Source of the DNA: Metopolophium dirhodum
Lineage: Eukaryota; Arthropoda; Insecta; Hemiptera; Aphididae
Direction of reading: 5' to 3'
DNA length: 64,000 nucleotides
NCBI RefSeq assembly: GCF_019925205.1
Contig: NC_083565.1
Coordinates: 18,008,241-18,072,240, forward strand
Shown: positions 26,101 to 35,500 of the stretch, in pieces
Numbering within the stretch: position 1 is the stretch's first letter
How the letters are laid out: every line of letters begins with the position of its first letter
Translations under genes and position numbers: made by a program
The notes under the pieces: model-generated
The model's input: only the letters and a program-made list of their open reading frames with translations
Told to the model about the DNA's origin: nothing
Databases searched by the model: none

Positions 26101-27173
26101 AAATAAATTATACCTAACCACATCCATATTAAATATCAATCATAATTCATAGTTCATACTATTATTACATTTGGTTAGGTATCTTATATTATAATATTTG
26201 CGCTATGCGGGTTGAAAGCATGATTATATATTTTCAGCTACGAAACTTTAAAATAAAACGTTGCAGATAGTCTCGTGTTATAATAATTATGTTTTTATTA
26301 TAATCATTAATTATATTAGGTAACCAAATGAATCTGTGCAAATGTTTGTACAGGAAACACGATAATATTGTACTACTCACTAATTTGTATTGGATCCATA
26401 TGAAAAATTGAATAAGAACAAATAGTGTTTGCCCCATTAGTCACTGTATATAATGGATCATTAATATTTAATAATATTTTACGTAAGCACCCGATTTAGC
26501 CCTAGTTGCCTACCTCCTTTTATCACTCGAATAATAGTTTTTAAATAATAGTCTAATAAGCAATAATAGTATATTTTTTTAATACTTCGAACCAGAGATT
26601 TCCTCTCTGTGCCTTGTGGTTCCTATAGGTAATTATCCGTCCTACCTACAATTGTGCTCGATAACATAACCGCATTAAAATAACACGTTTTACATTTGTG
26701 TACTCACATTAAGTAAAACGGAAAAAAAACTGTTACTTACTGTAATTCTGTCTCTCCTGAAAAAAGGTTGGGTTTTGATTAAAATTCGGATTTCGCATTG
26801 GTTGCTGTGGTAATCGCGGTTGTTGTAGCCGCGGTTGCTGTTGAGCCTGTTGCTGCTGTTGTAACCGCTGTTGCTGTTGTAATCGCTGCTGCTGCTGTTG
26901 TTGTAGTTGCTGCTGTTGTTGTAGTTGCTGCTGTTGTTGTAGTTGCTGTTGTTGTTGTTGTTGTTGCTGCTGTGCCTGACGTTGGGTTTCCTGGAAACCG
27001 TACAATGGACGGCTGAACTGTTGGTCGATGAGGTCCTGCGGCCTTTGCTGCGCCTGTTGCCAATACGGTTGAGCATTTTGACCGTAAGGGTCGTTAAAGT
27101 TGTTTTGAGTGACCACCGGACACGCGTATAGTGCTAGGCACGCAGCCAAATAATAACAACAATTATTCGCCAT
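10992..27173 (-). CDS. mesh: mesh, distal-tail isoform
   Basis: This isoform shares the first fifteen coding exons with the other mesh form, then skips 13845-14482 and uses 11412-11277 and 11148-10992. The sushi exon ends in phase 1 with a lone c. Both alternative exons start with gt, so either join gives Arg-His. Total coding length is 3873 nt, or 1290 residues. The predicted protein keeps the whole ectodomain but has a different membrane helix and a tail of about 65 residues. No transcript evidence is available here. Support comes from intact frames, canonical splice sites and a plausible membrane anchor. Confidence 0.7.
11277..11412 (-). CDS. mesh: mesh distal anchor exon: alternative transmembrane helix
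   Basis: Starting after an acaacag-type acceptor at 11413, the exon reads HQEFSSRALV, then a strongly hydrophobic helix (IVPIMLLLLGPLFLILVCV) and YRVFVKTKKAQAV, ending at a gtgagt donor. It has the same entry phase as the proximal exon, and the same His-x-Glu opening. That suggests the two are related by ancient exon duplication or by shared constraint. It is too short to show up as a long open frame. Confidence 0.72.
11413..13844 (-). other. Part of the long mesh intron downstream of the proximal exon
   Basis: For the distal isoform this is intron. For the proximal isoform it is 3' UTR and flank. It is AT-rich. A fragment opening cagtggcggcccg at about 12478 looks like the end of a hAT-like repeat, and a CA microsatellite lies at 13803-13818. 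No other gene is seen. Confidence 0.55.
13845..14482 (-). CDS. mesh: mesh proximal terminal exon: transmembrane helix and long cytoplasmic tail
   Basis: After the acceptor (taaag) the exon reads HIEYESRSAW, then a hydrophobic helix (TTIALIAALIVPLLVGICC) and a tail of about 175 residues ending in a stop at 13845. The tail starts with Arg, passes through an acidic Asp/Glu/Gly stretch, has a tyrosine- and proline-containing block (VYRTHEPLPGKPEVDF, KVWDLD) and a PPPPP run, and ends KDSF. The DLD/PLPGKP block resembles the fly Mesh tail as I recall it, so this is likely the canonical form. The exon is GC-rich. Long plus-strand frames over it are shadows. Confidence 0.88.
13845..27173 (-). CDS. 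mesh: mesh, smooth septate junction membrane protein (proximal-tail isoform)
   Basis: Sixteen coding exons in transcript order: 27173-26741, 23763-23156, 23047-22910, 22826-22658, 22158-22047, 21950-21805, 21717-21524, 21433-21288, 20608-20194, 20115-19968, 19178-18852, 18732-18596, 18480-18351, 18233-17940, 17741-17559 and 14482-13845. Phases match at every junction, giving 4218 nt or 1405 residues. Domain order is signal peptide (1-23), polyGln (about 65-120), NIDO (about 190-440), IPT-like (about 455-487), AMOP (about 690-835), VWD with GDPH at 841-844, sushi (about 1135-1193), one transmembrane helix (about 1204-1227) and a cytoplasmic tail. This order is that of insect Mesh, which builds smooth septate junctions and seals the midgut epithelium. 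The size is close to the fly protein as I recall it. Confidence in identity is high. Confidence 0.93.
14903..15937. mobile_element. Possible hAT-like insertion with CAGTGGCG / CGCCACTG ends
   Basis: CAGTGGCGTAT at 14903 and its inverse ATACGCCACTG ending at 15937 would bound a 1035-base element. CAGTGGCG-type termini are common in non-autonomous hAT elements. No matching 8-base target duplication is visible, and no transposase frame is present. The two ends could therefore belong to separate relics. Confidence 0.35.
16198..16459. mobile_element. Short MITE-like element with CAGTRGCGT ends
   Basis: CAGTAGCGT at 16198 pairs with ACGCCACTG ending at 16459, and the inverted match extends outward over ATAAT. 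The 262-base body is AT-rich with a C homopolymer and has no coding capacity. It is a non-autonomous element within a mesh intron. Confidence 0.5.
17559..17741 (-). CDS. mesh: mesh exon 15: sushi (CCP) domain, alternative splice donor point
   Basis: The exon encodes a sushi module with the expected Cys, Gly and Trp pattern: SCGVLETPRFG, VTFECNQEFVLIG, RSCSSDGKWDV and YGYTECL. It is flanked by phase 1 boundaries, which is typical for a shuffled extracellular module. The exon end (tgc tta c) can be completed by the gt of either downstream anchor exon. Confidence 0.9.
17940..18233 (-). CDS. mesh: mesh exon 14: linker between VWD and sushi
   Basis: This exon covers 97 codons beginning WILEDRDEKNKGG and ending YVNTKKMSKQR. 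It has two Cys (ELCGDSYQCKYDY) and no named domain that I recognise. It is conserved in position in insect Mesh. It joins the sushi exon in phase 1. Confidence 0.85.
18351..19178 (-). CDS. mesh: mesh exons 11-13: VWD domain with GDPH motif
   Basis: Exons 19178-18852, 18732-18596 and 18480-18351 encode residues 837-1034. The domain opens ATVFGDPHVITFDDLEYTFN and closes with GLFGNWSFDQSDDF, both standard VWD signatures. GDPH (residues 841-844) is the site of autocatalytic Asp-Pro cleavage in Mesh and MUC4-type proteins. Its presence suggests the aphid protein is also cut into two chains. Confidence 0.9.
19968..20608 (-). CDS. mesh: mesh exons 9-10: AMOP domain
   Basis: Two exons, 20608-20194 and 20115-19968, are split by a 78-base intron, and the unspliced frame runs into a stop at 20140. 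The cysteine-rich AMOP pattern is clear: CPCTLEHALVDRGRFLPDAD, QCLYNKGAVHC, QQCCYD, then after the intron FPCCMWQEEQ, a further Cys (VGCETY), and RRPSQDCVAY. AMOP is an extracellular adhesion-associated module. Exon 10 ends in phase 1 and joins ct of the VWD exon to make Ala. Confidence 0.9.
20651..21199. mobile_element. Foldback element in the mesh intron before the AMOP exons
   Basis: Nearly the whole stretch is an imperfect inverted repeat with arms of roughly 250 bases. The best block is tgtaagttcatcggttcgaa at about 20764, matching the inverse at about 21076-21096. The outer ends gcgtgtggagttagcc (20653) and its degenerate inverse ggccaacttcacacacg (to about 21198) also pair. No open frame or clear target duplication is seen. 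It lies in the 679-base intron 20609-21287. Confidence 0.6.
21288..22158 (-). CDS. mesh: mesh exons 5-8: IPT-like domain and following segment
   Basis: Exons 22158-22047, 21950-21805, 21717-21524 and 21433-21288 encode residues about 450-648. The block PESGNMLGGTVVNITGPCF is a typical IPT/TIG (E-set) opening, and cysteines lie at the end of exon 5 and in exon 6 (AVCIQPF). Exons 7 and 8 continue with beta-rich sequence ending SPTMYSGMSISP-like residues, then pass in phase 2 into the AMOP exon. Confidence 0.85.
22658..23763 (-). CDS. mesh: mesh exons 2-4: NIDO domain
   Basis: Exons 23763-23156, 23047-22910 and 22826-22658 encode residues 145-449. Recognisable NIDO features include LPFFGFRFNYTRVSMNGYLEF at the start (positions about 23570-23500), the FIGIFYSKCRIG strand, and the closing VGFNAGNGTRSFEYYPYS block in exon 4. 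The domain is the nidogen-type extracellular module found near the N-terminus of Mesh and MUC4-like proteins. The introns between these exons are short, 108 and 83 bases. Confidence 0.9.
23764..26740 (-). other. mesh intron 1
   Basis: A 3.0 kb AT-rich first intron, with an AT dinucleotide run near 25802-25824 and a MITE at 23805-23965. No exon is needed here, because exon 1 and exon 2 phases match directly. A regulatory role is possible, but no specific site is claimed. Confidence 0.6.
23805..23965. mobile_element. 161-base MITE with TATACTCCGGCCCACGAGAG terminal inverted repeats
   Basis: The left end TACTCCGGCCCACGAGAGA and the inverse right end TCTCTCGTGGGCCGGAGTA match over about 25 bases with one substitution. 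Both are flanked by TA. The small size, near-perfect ends and TA flanks fit a Tc1/mariner-type non-autonomous element. It sits 40 bases upstream (in transcript sense, just downstream of the acceptor side) of mesh exon 2. Confidence 0.75.
26741..27173 (-). CDS. mesh: mesh exon 1: signal peptide and polyglutamine segment
   Basis: The ATG at 27173 opens a 144-codon exon. A hydrophobic leader (YYLAACLALYACPVV) with a likely cleavage after VTQ makes it a secretory start. Residues from about 65 to 120 are nearly all Gln, broken by Leu, Arg and Ala, and encoded by mixed CAG/CAA. The exon ends with a single a that joins ac of exon 2 to make Asn. The Gln tract lies on the extracellular side of the mature protein, an unusual place for it. 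Open frames in the other phases of the tract (poly-Ala, poly-Val, poly-Thr) are shadows. Confidence 0.85.
26830..26978 (-). repeat. Imperfect CAG/CAA trinucleotide repeat inside mesh exon 1
   Basis: On the minus strand the stretch is an interrupted CAR codon array, with CTG/TTG on the plus strand. It encodes the glutamine run of Mesh. Mixed codons suggest selection for Gln, or an old expansion, rather than a fresh slippage tract. Confidence 0.85.
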
Positions 27174-27271
27174 TCGGTTAGGTTATGCGACCGCGATCTA
27201 CAAAAGCTGTCGGTCGTGTGCTAAAAACAAATCGTCATTTCAAATATGTATCTGAGGCCACATATACGAAC

Positions 27272-27279
27272 AGATAAGA
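27272..27279 (+). promoter_or_regulatory. Possible GATA-factor site upstream of mesh
   Basis: AGATAAGA lies about 100 bases upstream of the mesh start codon. GATA factors drive many insect midgut genes, and mesh is a gut junction gene, so the position is suggestive. A single 8-mer is weak evidence. Confidence 0.25.
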
Positions 27280-27835
27280 TTTGGATAAAACAAATATGGG
27301 TGTATATGCGTACTGTGGGTTCATGCCACTCGAGAAAAGTTTATCTAATCAATGCATTCGTATTTTCAAACTGCTATATTGTTGCTCATGGTTTGTACCT
27401 ATATTGAATAGGTACTATAAAGTGTGATGAAATATTTGGACAAATATAAATTAACACATTATTTAAAAAAATGAAATACGATGACGATTTACTATATTTT
27501 ATATAGTGATGTGGGGACGGAGGTTGTGTTATTATACTTTATTAATTATTTTGTCATAGAGGTTATACCTATATATATAGATCGCATGTTCATCACTTCT
27601 AAATACTAATTATACAGGTGTAAAATGTTCAAGCGACACCAGGTATACCAAAATCTAAATAGGTCTACGGTCTACCTATATATCAATTAAGACATAAAGT
27701 AGGCACAATAACTTAGTGAAACTAAGTAATTAAATGTATAATGATTTATAAGTAGATAAACGGTACGAAAGTGCCTAATACAAAGCTGAAAAGGCAGATA
27801 TTTGATTATTGAGCACTTATATATATTGGGGCGTA

Positions 27836-27867
27836 TACATACATACATACATACATACATACATACA

Positions 27868-27901
<34 letters not shown>

Positions 27902-27946
27902 CATATATAATACATACATACATACATACATACATACATAATATAT
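27836..27946. repeat. ACAT tetranucleotide microsatellite
   Basis: Around 15 or more tandem acat units run from 27836 to about 27896. After a short TATA-like interruption a second block follows to 27946. Inverse tgta units occur at about 28148-28190. Long Cys/Met/Tyr/Val-rich frames over it are artefacts of the repeat. Confidence 0.9.
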
Positions 27947-29464
27947 ATATAGGTATGTATATATGATGCATAGGCACAAACTGGGGTGGCTAGCCCCCCC
28001 AAATTTAACCGTAGCCCACTCAAAAATCTAGGACATACAATTTTAAAATGCTATTGTATTGGTCTGCTTGCCTTTAATATATTCAGCCCCCCCCCCTCAA
28101 TTCAAAAGTTGAAATTGCGCCCTTGATATCATGTATGTAATATACTAAAATGTATGTATGTATGTAGTATGTTTATATGTATGTATAATGTACGTTATGA
28201 GCGTGGGCCGTCCTTGGGATTTGCGAGGCCTGGTGCAAAAATGATTACGAAGCCTAAACATAAATGTCTATTAATACGAGTGTTTTTAAAATAGGTACCT
28301 ACTTTTTTACTATTCATATTACAACGAAACTTGTATGAATACCGGACACTCTGTCGTTAAAATTTAGTCTGCTATCATGCGGTGACCGCAATTCAGAGGG
28401 ATAATCAGGCTGTAGAAAGTTTATAGTTTGTTCCCAAAATAACGTTCACTATTGTCGAACTTCCGGAGATTTTTCAGGGAGTTGTGTTGCGGTTGCATAG
28501 GTACCTACATTGAAAAGTTAAAATTCAGTTAAACACGTTTAAGAGGTGGGTGGGGAGGGGGGGGGGGACATCGTGCTTATTGTTTGGTGAATCACCGTTC
28601 TAATATTATGCTGTGCACGCATCGGCAAAATTGTCGTCATATCGATATCGCCCTTGCAGTCACCACGCCGCCAATTAAACAATCAATGAGTTTTGATAAA
28701 TTAAATATTATTAGGTAGGTAACTATAGTCGAAATCATATTAACTAATTTACTGATCCCTTGGTCCCGACAGAGATACTATAAAAAAGTGATATCATATA
28801 CCTACTATACTAACCTATACACATTAGTTTAATTAAATAATATTATAATTTATCTGTATAGGTACATATACAGGCATACAGCCATATAGGTAGGTATACT
28901 AGGAAGTAGGAAAGGTAAATCTCAAAGCTTCCTGAACCGAATTTAAAAATAAACACCTAGCTATTACGTTGTTAAGGATCCCTTAATCGTTGTTAATTTG
29001 AAAATTAAATTTTATGTTTTGTAGCCACCTCAATTATAAGACTTTTCCACTAATCTACTACCCGATACCTATTTAGGGGAGAGGGTTGATACTCTGATAG
29101 GGTGTATTATATCGAAAAAAAATGACTTTACGGGAATAACTCTCAAGCTTTGTAGTATTATCGGATTTTGATGACTATTTTTTTATCTGAAAGAAGAACA
29201 CTTCCTACAGCCTGCATCGATCTCTGATTTTGTATTTTATTTCAAATAATTGTAATAAAAATGCTTTTTATCTTGTATTTTTTTAGATAAAGTTTGAGAA
29301 TAAAATATTGAAAAACAGAGATCGATGCGGGCTGTAGAATATTTCCCTCTAGCAATTAAAATAAAATTATGAAATTTGGTTGATTCTACAAGGCGGTATC
29401 GTTATTCCCTCATACTGTATTTTTGAGGACAAAATGGCATCGGCACCGAGCGCCTCAAGCTTTT

Positions 29465-30020
29465 AGATTCTGATCGGAGCGATGAATGTCTAGATTTTAC
29501 AATGATGTTTTTTTTTTTAGTTTCTGAGCGGAGCGAGGAAGCTACTAGCTAGTGGTTTTACAATGGCGTTTATTAATTTTTTTATCCTGTACCATACAAA
29601 ATTTCTACCAGAAGGAGTGCTTTGATTTCAACAAATAGTATATTTTGGCAAATTGGATCAAGATGGTACTTTAGAGAGGTAATTTTTCGATTTTCTCAAT
29701 ACTTATTTAAGACCACGGGGAAAACCACCGACCAATTACGAAAAACCACTAAAGATGGAATTTTAATTTCTTACACTGTGTATCACCATAGCAATGAATA
29801 AAAAATAATAATATTATAATATTATAATATTCATTCAACTTACAGGTTATAATAAATAATAACAATATAAAAAATACAGACTGACAAACCATCTCCGCTC
29901 AGAATCGTTTTTCTTATACAATGACATTATATCATTGAATTCAAGTTTAATATAATCCATTATACATTGACCCACTTGTAACCTACTGTACAGCAGAGCA
30001 ACATCCACTTACCCGCTTTT
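29465..30020 (+). repeat. GATTCTGAGC repeat family, copy 1
   Basis: The copy begins with gattctgatcggagcgatgaatg and ends with the ccgctcagaatcgttttt block (29894) plus a tail that includes ctactgtacagcagagc. A second start block (tttctgagcggagcgaggaa, 29521) suggests a nested or duplicated 5' end. The ends form a short inverted repeat. No open frame is present. Confidence 0.7.
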
Positions 30021-31603
30021 TTTAGATTTAAGATCATAATCTTAAAGATATTTATACCCCGTTGCTTGCATTTTTGCTACCGGTTTCAAATTTATTTTTG
30101 AAAATTTAAATGTAAACCAATTATAAATTTATTAAATTATTTTATTTTATTTTTATTACCTAATTAATATATTATGCGGATGGGTTGTTGGAGTTTGAGA
30201 TTTTTCGTCAATAATGCTTCTTTTAATATTATACACTTGTATTTTGTATAGCATGCTCGAGGCTTGTATAGCGATGTCTTGTTTAGCTTCAGTGTCAGTA
30301 AATTAATAAGTTGTCTGATTATAAATGTAAAATCAATGACAAATTATTATGCTCAAAAATAATGAAACTGCCTTGAGCTCATGTTCGGATGCATAGATAA
30401 ATACATAAATTGACTAAGCATCAGTATAATAAAATATGTACTTGTGGAGGTTTGCTTTATATTTTGATTATTGTTAGTTTTACTTTTAGAAGTACAATAG
30501 TCAAGAACACATTTAGTGACAAACAGTACATTTAGGTATAAGCTTCAGTGACACTAACTTCCATTTGTGGGGGGTGTGTATATATAATGATAAACACTCA
30601 TGTTGCGTGTATATGCAATAAGATTATCACCTAATGATTAATTAAAACATACAATATAATAATATTAACCACTAACAAGATTACAAGTGTAGGTCTAGGT
30701 ACCTATATAAAATTACTGTATATAAGTATACAACACACAATTTTAATAATGAATAATTTATTATTAAAATCAACATTAAGCTAGGATCCTTAAAATTGAA
30801 TACTGTATCGAATTACTTAAAGCTGTAACATTTCATAGCAAAAATTCTTATAGTACCTAACGATTATTTTAAAAATATAATTTATAGTTTATAACATAAA
30901 CAAAACAACTTACATAAATTGAAATTGTTTTTATGATCTTAAAACTAGTGGTTGTAAATCAAATAAAAGACAAAAATAACAAAATTAGGAAAAAAATACA
31001 CAGGTACAAAAAATATTATTTTTATACTTTTGGTAAACACATTGTTTAAAATTGTATTAATCGTATACATCAAATAAAAGTTTTTTTAATTTTTAAACAT
31101 ACCTAAAAAATATCAAGTATTATATTGTGTTTTAACAATCATAAATTTTTACGAAGATCTATAAAATTAATTTATGGTAATTTAATTAAAATAACAATAA
31201 ATTATTTTTTCATCAATTAAAAATCTTTTGAGTCGATAGGTTAATAAAACCATTATACACTTTTAAAGGTAGGTATGTAATTAAGATGATTCAATAGTGT
31301 CAAATCATTACACATTGTATTGAAAACATACAAGTAGGTACCATAAATAAATAACTTGCATGTCTATAAATTAGATATAAGTAAATATTACCAAGATCTT
31401 TCGTTAAAATAATAACTATCCCTATTTTACAAGTATAATAGAACTTAACGAAAAAATAAATAAATAAAAGAACAAAAAATAATAGCTATAACAAATAAAC
31501 ATGAAGGAAATATTTCAAATGTCTTCAATTATTATAAATTGTAATAGTAAGAAAAAAAAATTGTAAATTAGGCTATATTAAGTCATTTTTGGTTGTTAGA
31601 ATG

Positions 31604-32580
31604 TCATGGTTCTTCTTCTGAATCTTTTTCATATTGATAGTCAATAAATCCAGTCATGCGATGGTATGCTTTGGTTTCTTCGCCTGTTTGCCGAAAACTA
31701 ATTAAGGGCCGTAAAGCTGAGCGTAATGATGCAAACAAGTGTGGGAACAGTATTTCTTGTTGAGCAAGTAATTGTTTTGTTCGGTGGCGTTCCTAAAATT
31801 TCAACAAAAAGCTCATGAAATATAAATTTTGTATTATTCTTAACAGAAAACAATCATCAATCAATTAATTTAAAATTACAATACTTTTTTCCTTCATTTA
31901 GTAAAATTTTTTTAACTAACACCAGTATTTACCTTGGGAGCTTCAAAGCACGCAGGACAATTTTCTGAGATGACGGGTAATTTTTTAGTTTCTGCAAATT
32001 GACGTAACATTTTTTCTCTGACATAAACAAATGGTCTAATCACACGTAGATCACGTTCATTGATTGCATAATGAGCTTTCATTGATCTCAATCGGCCATT
32101 ATGAAATGTCGACATTAAAAAACTCTCAGCCAGATCATCCAAATGTTGACCAAGAGCCAAAACATTATAACCATTTGATCGTGCAGCAGAGTATAAACGT
32201 CCTCGTTTCATACGACTACAAAAACTACAAATTGAACGGCACTCAGCAGACGCAGCTTGTTCAAGAATCTCTATCAACAAATATATGCACATTTATTTAT
32301 ATATTAAGTATACGCTTATTCAGTTATAAAATTACTTACTTTGTTCTTCATATAAATAGTGAACTCCTAATGCTTTTAAGTATGGTATAAGAGGCTTAGG
32401 ATTATAAGCCGCACTGCCAGGATCAACTGTGGCAGCTCCCAATGTGAAATGTATACCTTTTGATGAAGCATAATATTGATACTGATGAAGTGTATGAAGT
32501 AATGACAGTGAATCTTTTCCACCAGATAAACAAACCATTATACGATCCCCGTCTCGAATCATCTTAAATTCTCTAATAGC
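31604..32580 (-). CDS. TtcA-like PP-loop domain and C-terminal tail (exons 11-13)
   Basis: Exons 32580-32340, 32270-31933 and 31792-31604 encode residues 927-1181. The ATP pyrophosphatase P-loop SGGKDS is at 945-950 inside GDRIMVCLSGGKDSLSLLH. The TtcA-type cysteine pair SICSFCSRMKRG (C1021, C1024) and a downstream ENCPACF (C1111, C1114) could hold an iron-sulfur cluster or carry sulfur, as the family's conserved cysteines do. LALGQHLDDLAESFLM is the family's LGHHxDD block. A tail of 63 residues ends DSEEEP. The motifs fit TtcA better than CTU1. Confidence 0.9.
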
Positions 32581-35500
32581 CTTTAATTTAAAAGTATCAA
32601 TTAAAAATTTTGTATTTTGTTTACATTTTACATAACATAATAATTATTTGTTATATGTATTCGGGTATTCCAATACAATTCAACTACTTACTTCAATTGT
32701 TGGTTTCCAAATGGGCTTTGCTGGACAATACCACCTAGCCACAGCAAAATCAACATTTTTCTCATAATTCATTTTCACAATACATTCAGATTTAAACTTT
32801 TTCAAATTAGTTTCAATAGGTTCTGTCTTAATGTTTATACCACTATCTGTTGAGCTAAGATTTGGATGTTTTAAATTGTTTTCTTTATCACTTTCTGAAT
32901 CGGTTTCTTTTTCCATTATGGTGTCTGTGTTCTCATCCGACAAAGAAGACGAAGAAGCTAAAACAGAGCTTACCATATCATGTATTTCCGATTTCATTTC
33001 TGAAGCAAATTCAGACAAACGCGTGATGACTTGTTCTTCAAGGCCATTTTGACATGGTGTGGTAGTTATTACTGGAACAGAGTTATTTCTAGGTATAGTT
33101 TTGCGAACACTTTTGGAAATGTTATTATGCTTATCTATAACATTTAAACTTTCTGAACTCTCCGACAATGCATTATCAACAGTAGCTATAACTTCGCGAA
33201 GTTCAGATTTGATTTCTGTAACAAACTCTTTTGTCATTTCTTGTACATAAGCTTGGATGCTTTCATCGTGTTGTATATCATTGCAAGATGCACGTGATTC
33301 AGAATCACTTAATTCAGTTTGACTACTGCATGAACACTGTCGTTCACGTAACCTTCTAAACTGATCAGGATTTGAACCTAAACTATAACATCTTTCTCTT
33401 TGAGAAACGAGTCCAACAGGACTCAAGTGTTTTTTAGGCAGTAACATATCTGAACTACCACTCGAAGATCTCACACGAACGGATAAACTAAAAAAAAAAA
33501 ATTAATTATTTAATTAAAAGATAAATTGAATTATTTCTAAGTTTAAAATGTAATTTGGTTTTAAAAGTTATTTATTTTTGATATACTTAATAAGTACAAA
33601 TAAGTAAAATTATATATCAGTCATACACTTATTTTGCTTATCAATTATAAACTATATAATTTTTATGAAAACATAATATGATGCAGCCTGGGAATTTCTT
33701 ATACGATCAAATCTAACAGTAAAAGTTGCACAGCATAGTACCCATATAATATTAAACAATATATTATCATTAATGTTACATAATATAATAAACCATTAAT
33801 AAGGTATCGTGTAATGATGTAATAAAATATATAGTAATTTTTTGTTTTGTTAATAGATTGTAATTATGTTTTAATTTATATTATGTTCATAGAAAATAGA
33901 ATTTATTCCAAAACATCAAAAAATATTTTAAATACTTTAACTTAAGTACCTAATAAAATAATATTTTATACCTGTATTTGTTTTGATAATATTTGTTGAG
34001 ATAGACTATATTCTGCATAATTATTTACTAAAATAATTATTTTCTATTTTAGATTCTGAGCAAAGCGATGAATGTATTGATTTTACAATGATGTGTGTTT
34101 TTTTTTTTATTTTATTTTTTATTTTTGTGTCTGTCATCACCTTTTAGGACAGTAAAAGTGCTTGGATTTTCTTCAATAGTAACTTTTCTGATAGGAAAGT
34201 GAATCTAGTTGGTACTTTGGGGGGTCAAAAGTAAAAATTTCCCAGTAGTTTTCACAAGCGACGTGAAAAACAAAAGAAAAATTAAGAAAAAACGGGAATT
34301 TTTACGCGAAATCTGTTTTTGAGAAAATCGATTTTGGTTTTTGGTGTAACTCTAAAACAAATGACCGTAGGGACATGAAATTTTGACTGAATGTTTATAT
34401 TAGCATTTTCTATACACCATAAAATGTTGAAAATATTTTGACTTTTTTTGAGCTGTTTACGGACATTGTCAGTTTTCAATTTTTTTAGTTTTTTTTTCTA
34501 TAAATATCAATACATTTTTATTTGTTGGTAAAAAAGCGTGAACATTTAATATAAGGCTCCTGATATATCGTTCTAATAGAAGTTGAAAAATATTAAAAAT
34601 ACATAGGCACAATTTTTTTTTATAAGCATTTAAAGTTTAAATTTTGACAACATTTATCAAATTTATAATTTATTAATTATTTTGTGGTTATAAATTTATA
34701 AATTTTTAACTTTTATGGCTAAGGATTGAAAATTTAAAACAAGGCTCCACGTAAATAGGTTATATATAAATTACTTTATTCACAATAATATCATCAAATA
34801 TACTTGGTAAAATCATAGGCTGACTGACGGTTTTCGCTCAGAATCGTTTTTCTTATACAATGATATTATATCATTGAATTCAAATTTAACACCATCCATT
34901 ACAGTGTCCCACTTGTAACCTACTGTACAGCAGAGCGAAATCCACTTATCCACCTTTTTTTCTTCTCACTATTATCTTTATTAAAAAGGTTGGGGTTATG
35001 ATTATTTGGGTAATTGGGTACAGATTAACCATTCATAATATTAACTTTTTGATGGATAATGTATAAAATTAGGCAAGATTAATATTAAATAGGCAATATT
35101 CATTTTACATAGTATAAGGAACACTATAGAAACATATAGATAAAACAATACCTATGATCTAAAGCAGATAAACTGTTGTATCTCGCTAAAGATGAATTTG
35201 GAGTAGATACATTTGATGATTCAGAAGTTCGAGGCGATCCATGGTAGATTGTTGGTGAAAACGGAACACGTTGTTTAATATGGCTAGACGAATGTCCCAA
35301 CAATAAGTCTTGGGCTTCACTTGGCAACATGAACCAACGTAACTTCTCAGCTTTTTCTGTGAACATACTCCTCTGATCTGGCAATGGAAATCGTTTTGCC
35401 ATCTATAAAAAAATTGAATAAAAAAATAAACAACTATTCATATAAATATTATTGTTTGTTATCAATAAAAAATAAAACAATCACAATCAAAAAACTTACT

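Larger units (their letters stand above)
27174..31603. other. Intergenic region between mesh and the desulfurase-TtcA gene
   Basis: This 4.4 kb holds the mesh promoter side (right of 27174) and the 3' flank of the fusion gene. It contains a long ACAT microsatellite, C and G homopolymer runs near 28086 and 28558, and one copy of the GATTCTGAGC repeat family. No protein gene is recognised. Confidence 0.6.

Noticed and set aside
26690..27131. Poly-Ala, poly-Thr, poly-Asn, poly-Val and poly-Leu frames
   Set aside because: They are alternative phases and strands of the CAG/CAA tract in mesh exon 1.
27687..28023. Met/Tyr/Val/Cys-repeat frames
   Set aside because: These are translations of the ACAT microsatellite and have no start context or homology.
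31604..32580. Recent bacterial transfer or contamination as the source of the TtcA domain
   Set aside because: The domain is split by introns, has host-like AT-rich codon use and joins an intron-rich gene in phase. Any transfer would be ancient.
31604..32580. CTU1/NCS6 (wobble uridine thiolase) as the identity of the PP-loop domain
   Set aside because: The SGGKDS context, the CSFC pair and the LGQHLDD block fit TtcA better. The zinc-finger termini of CTU1 are not seen.
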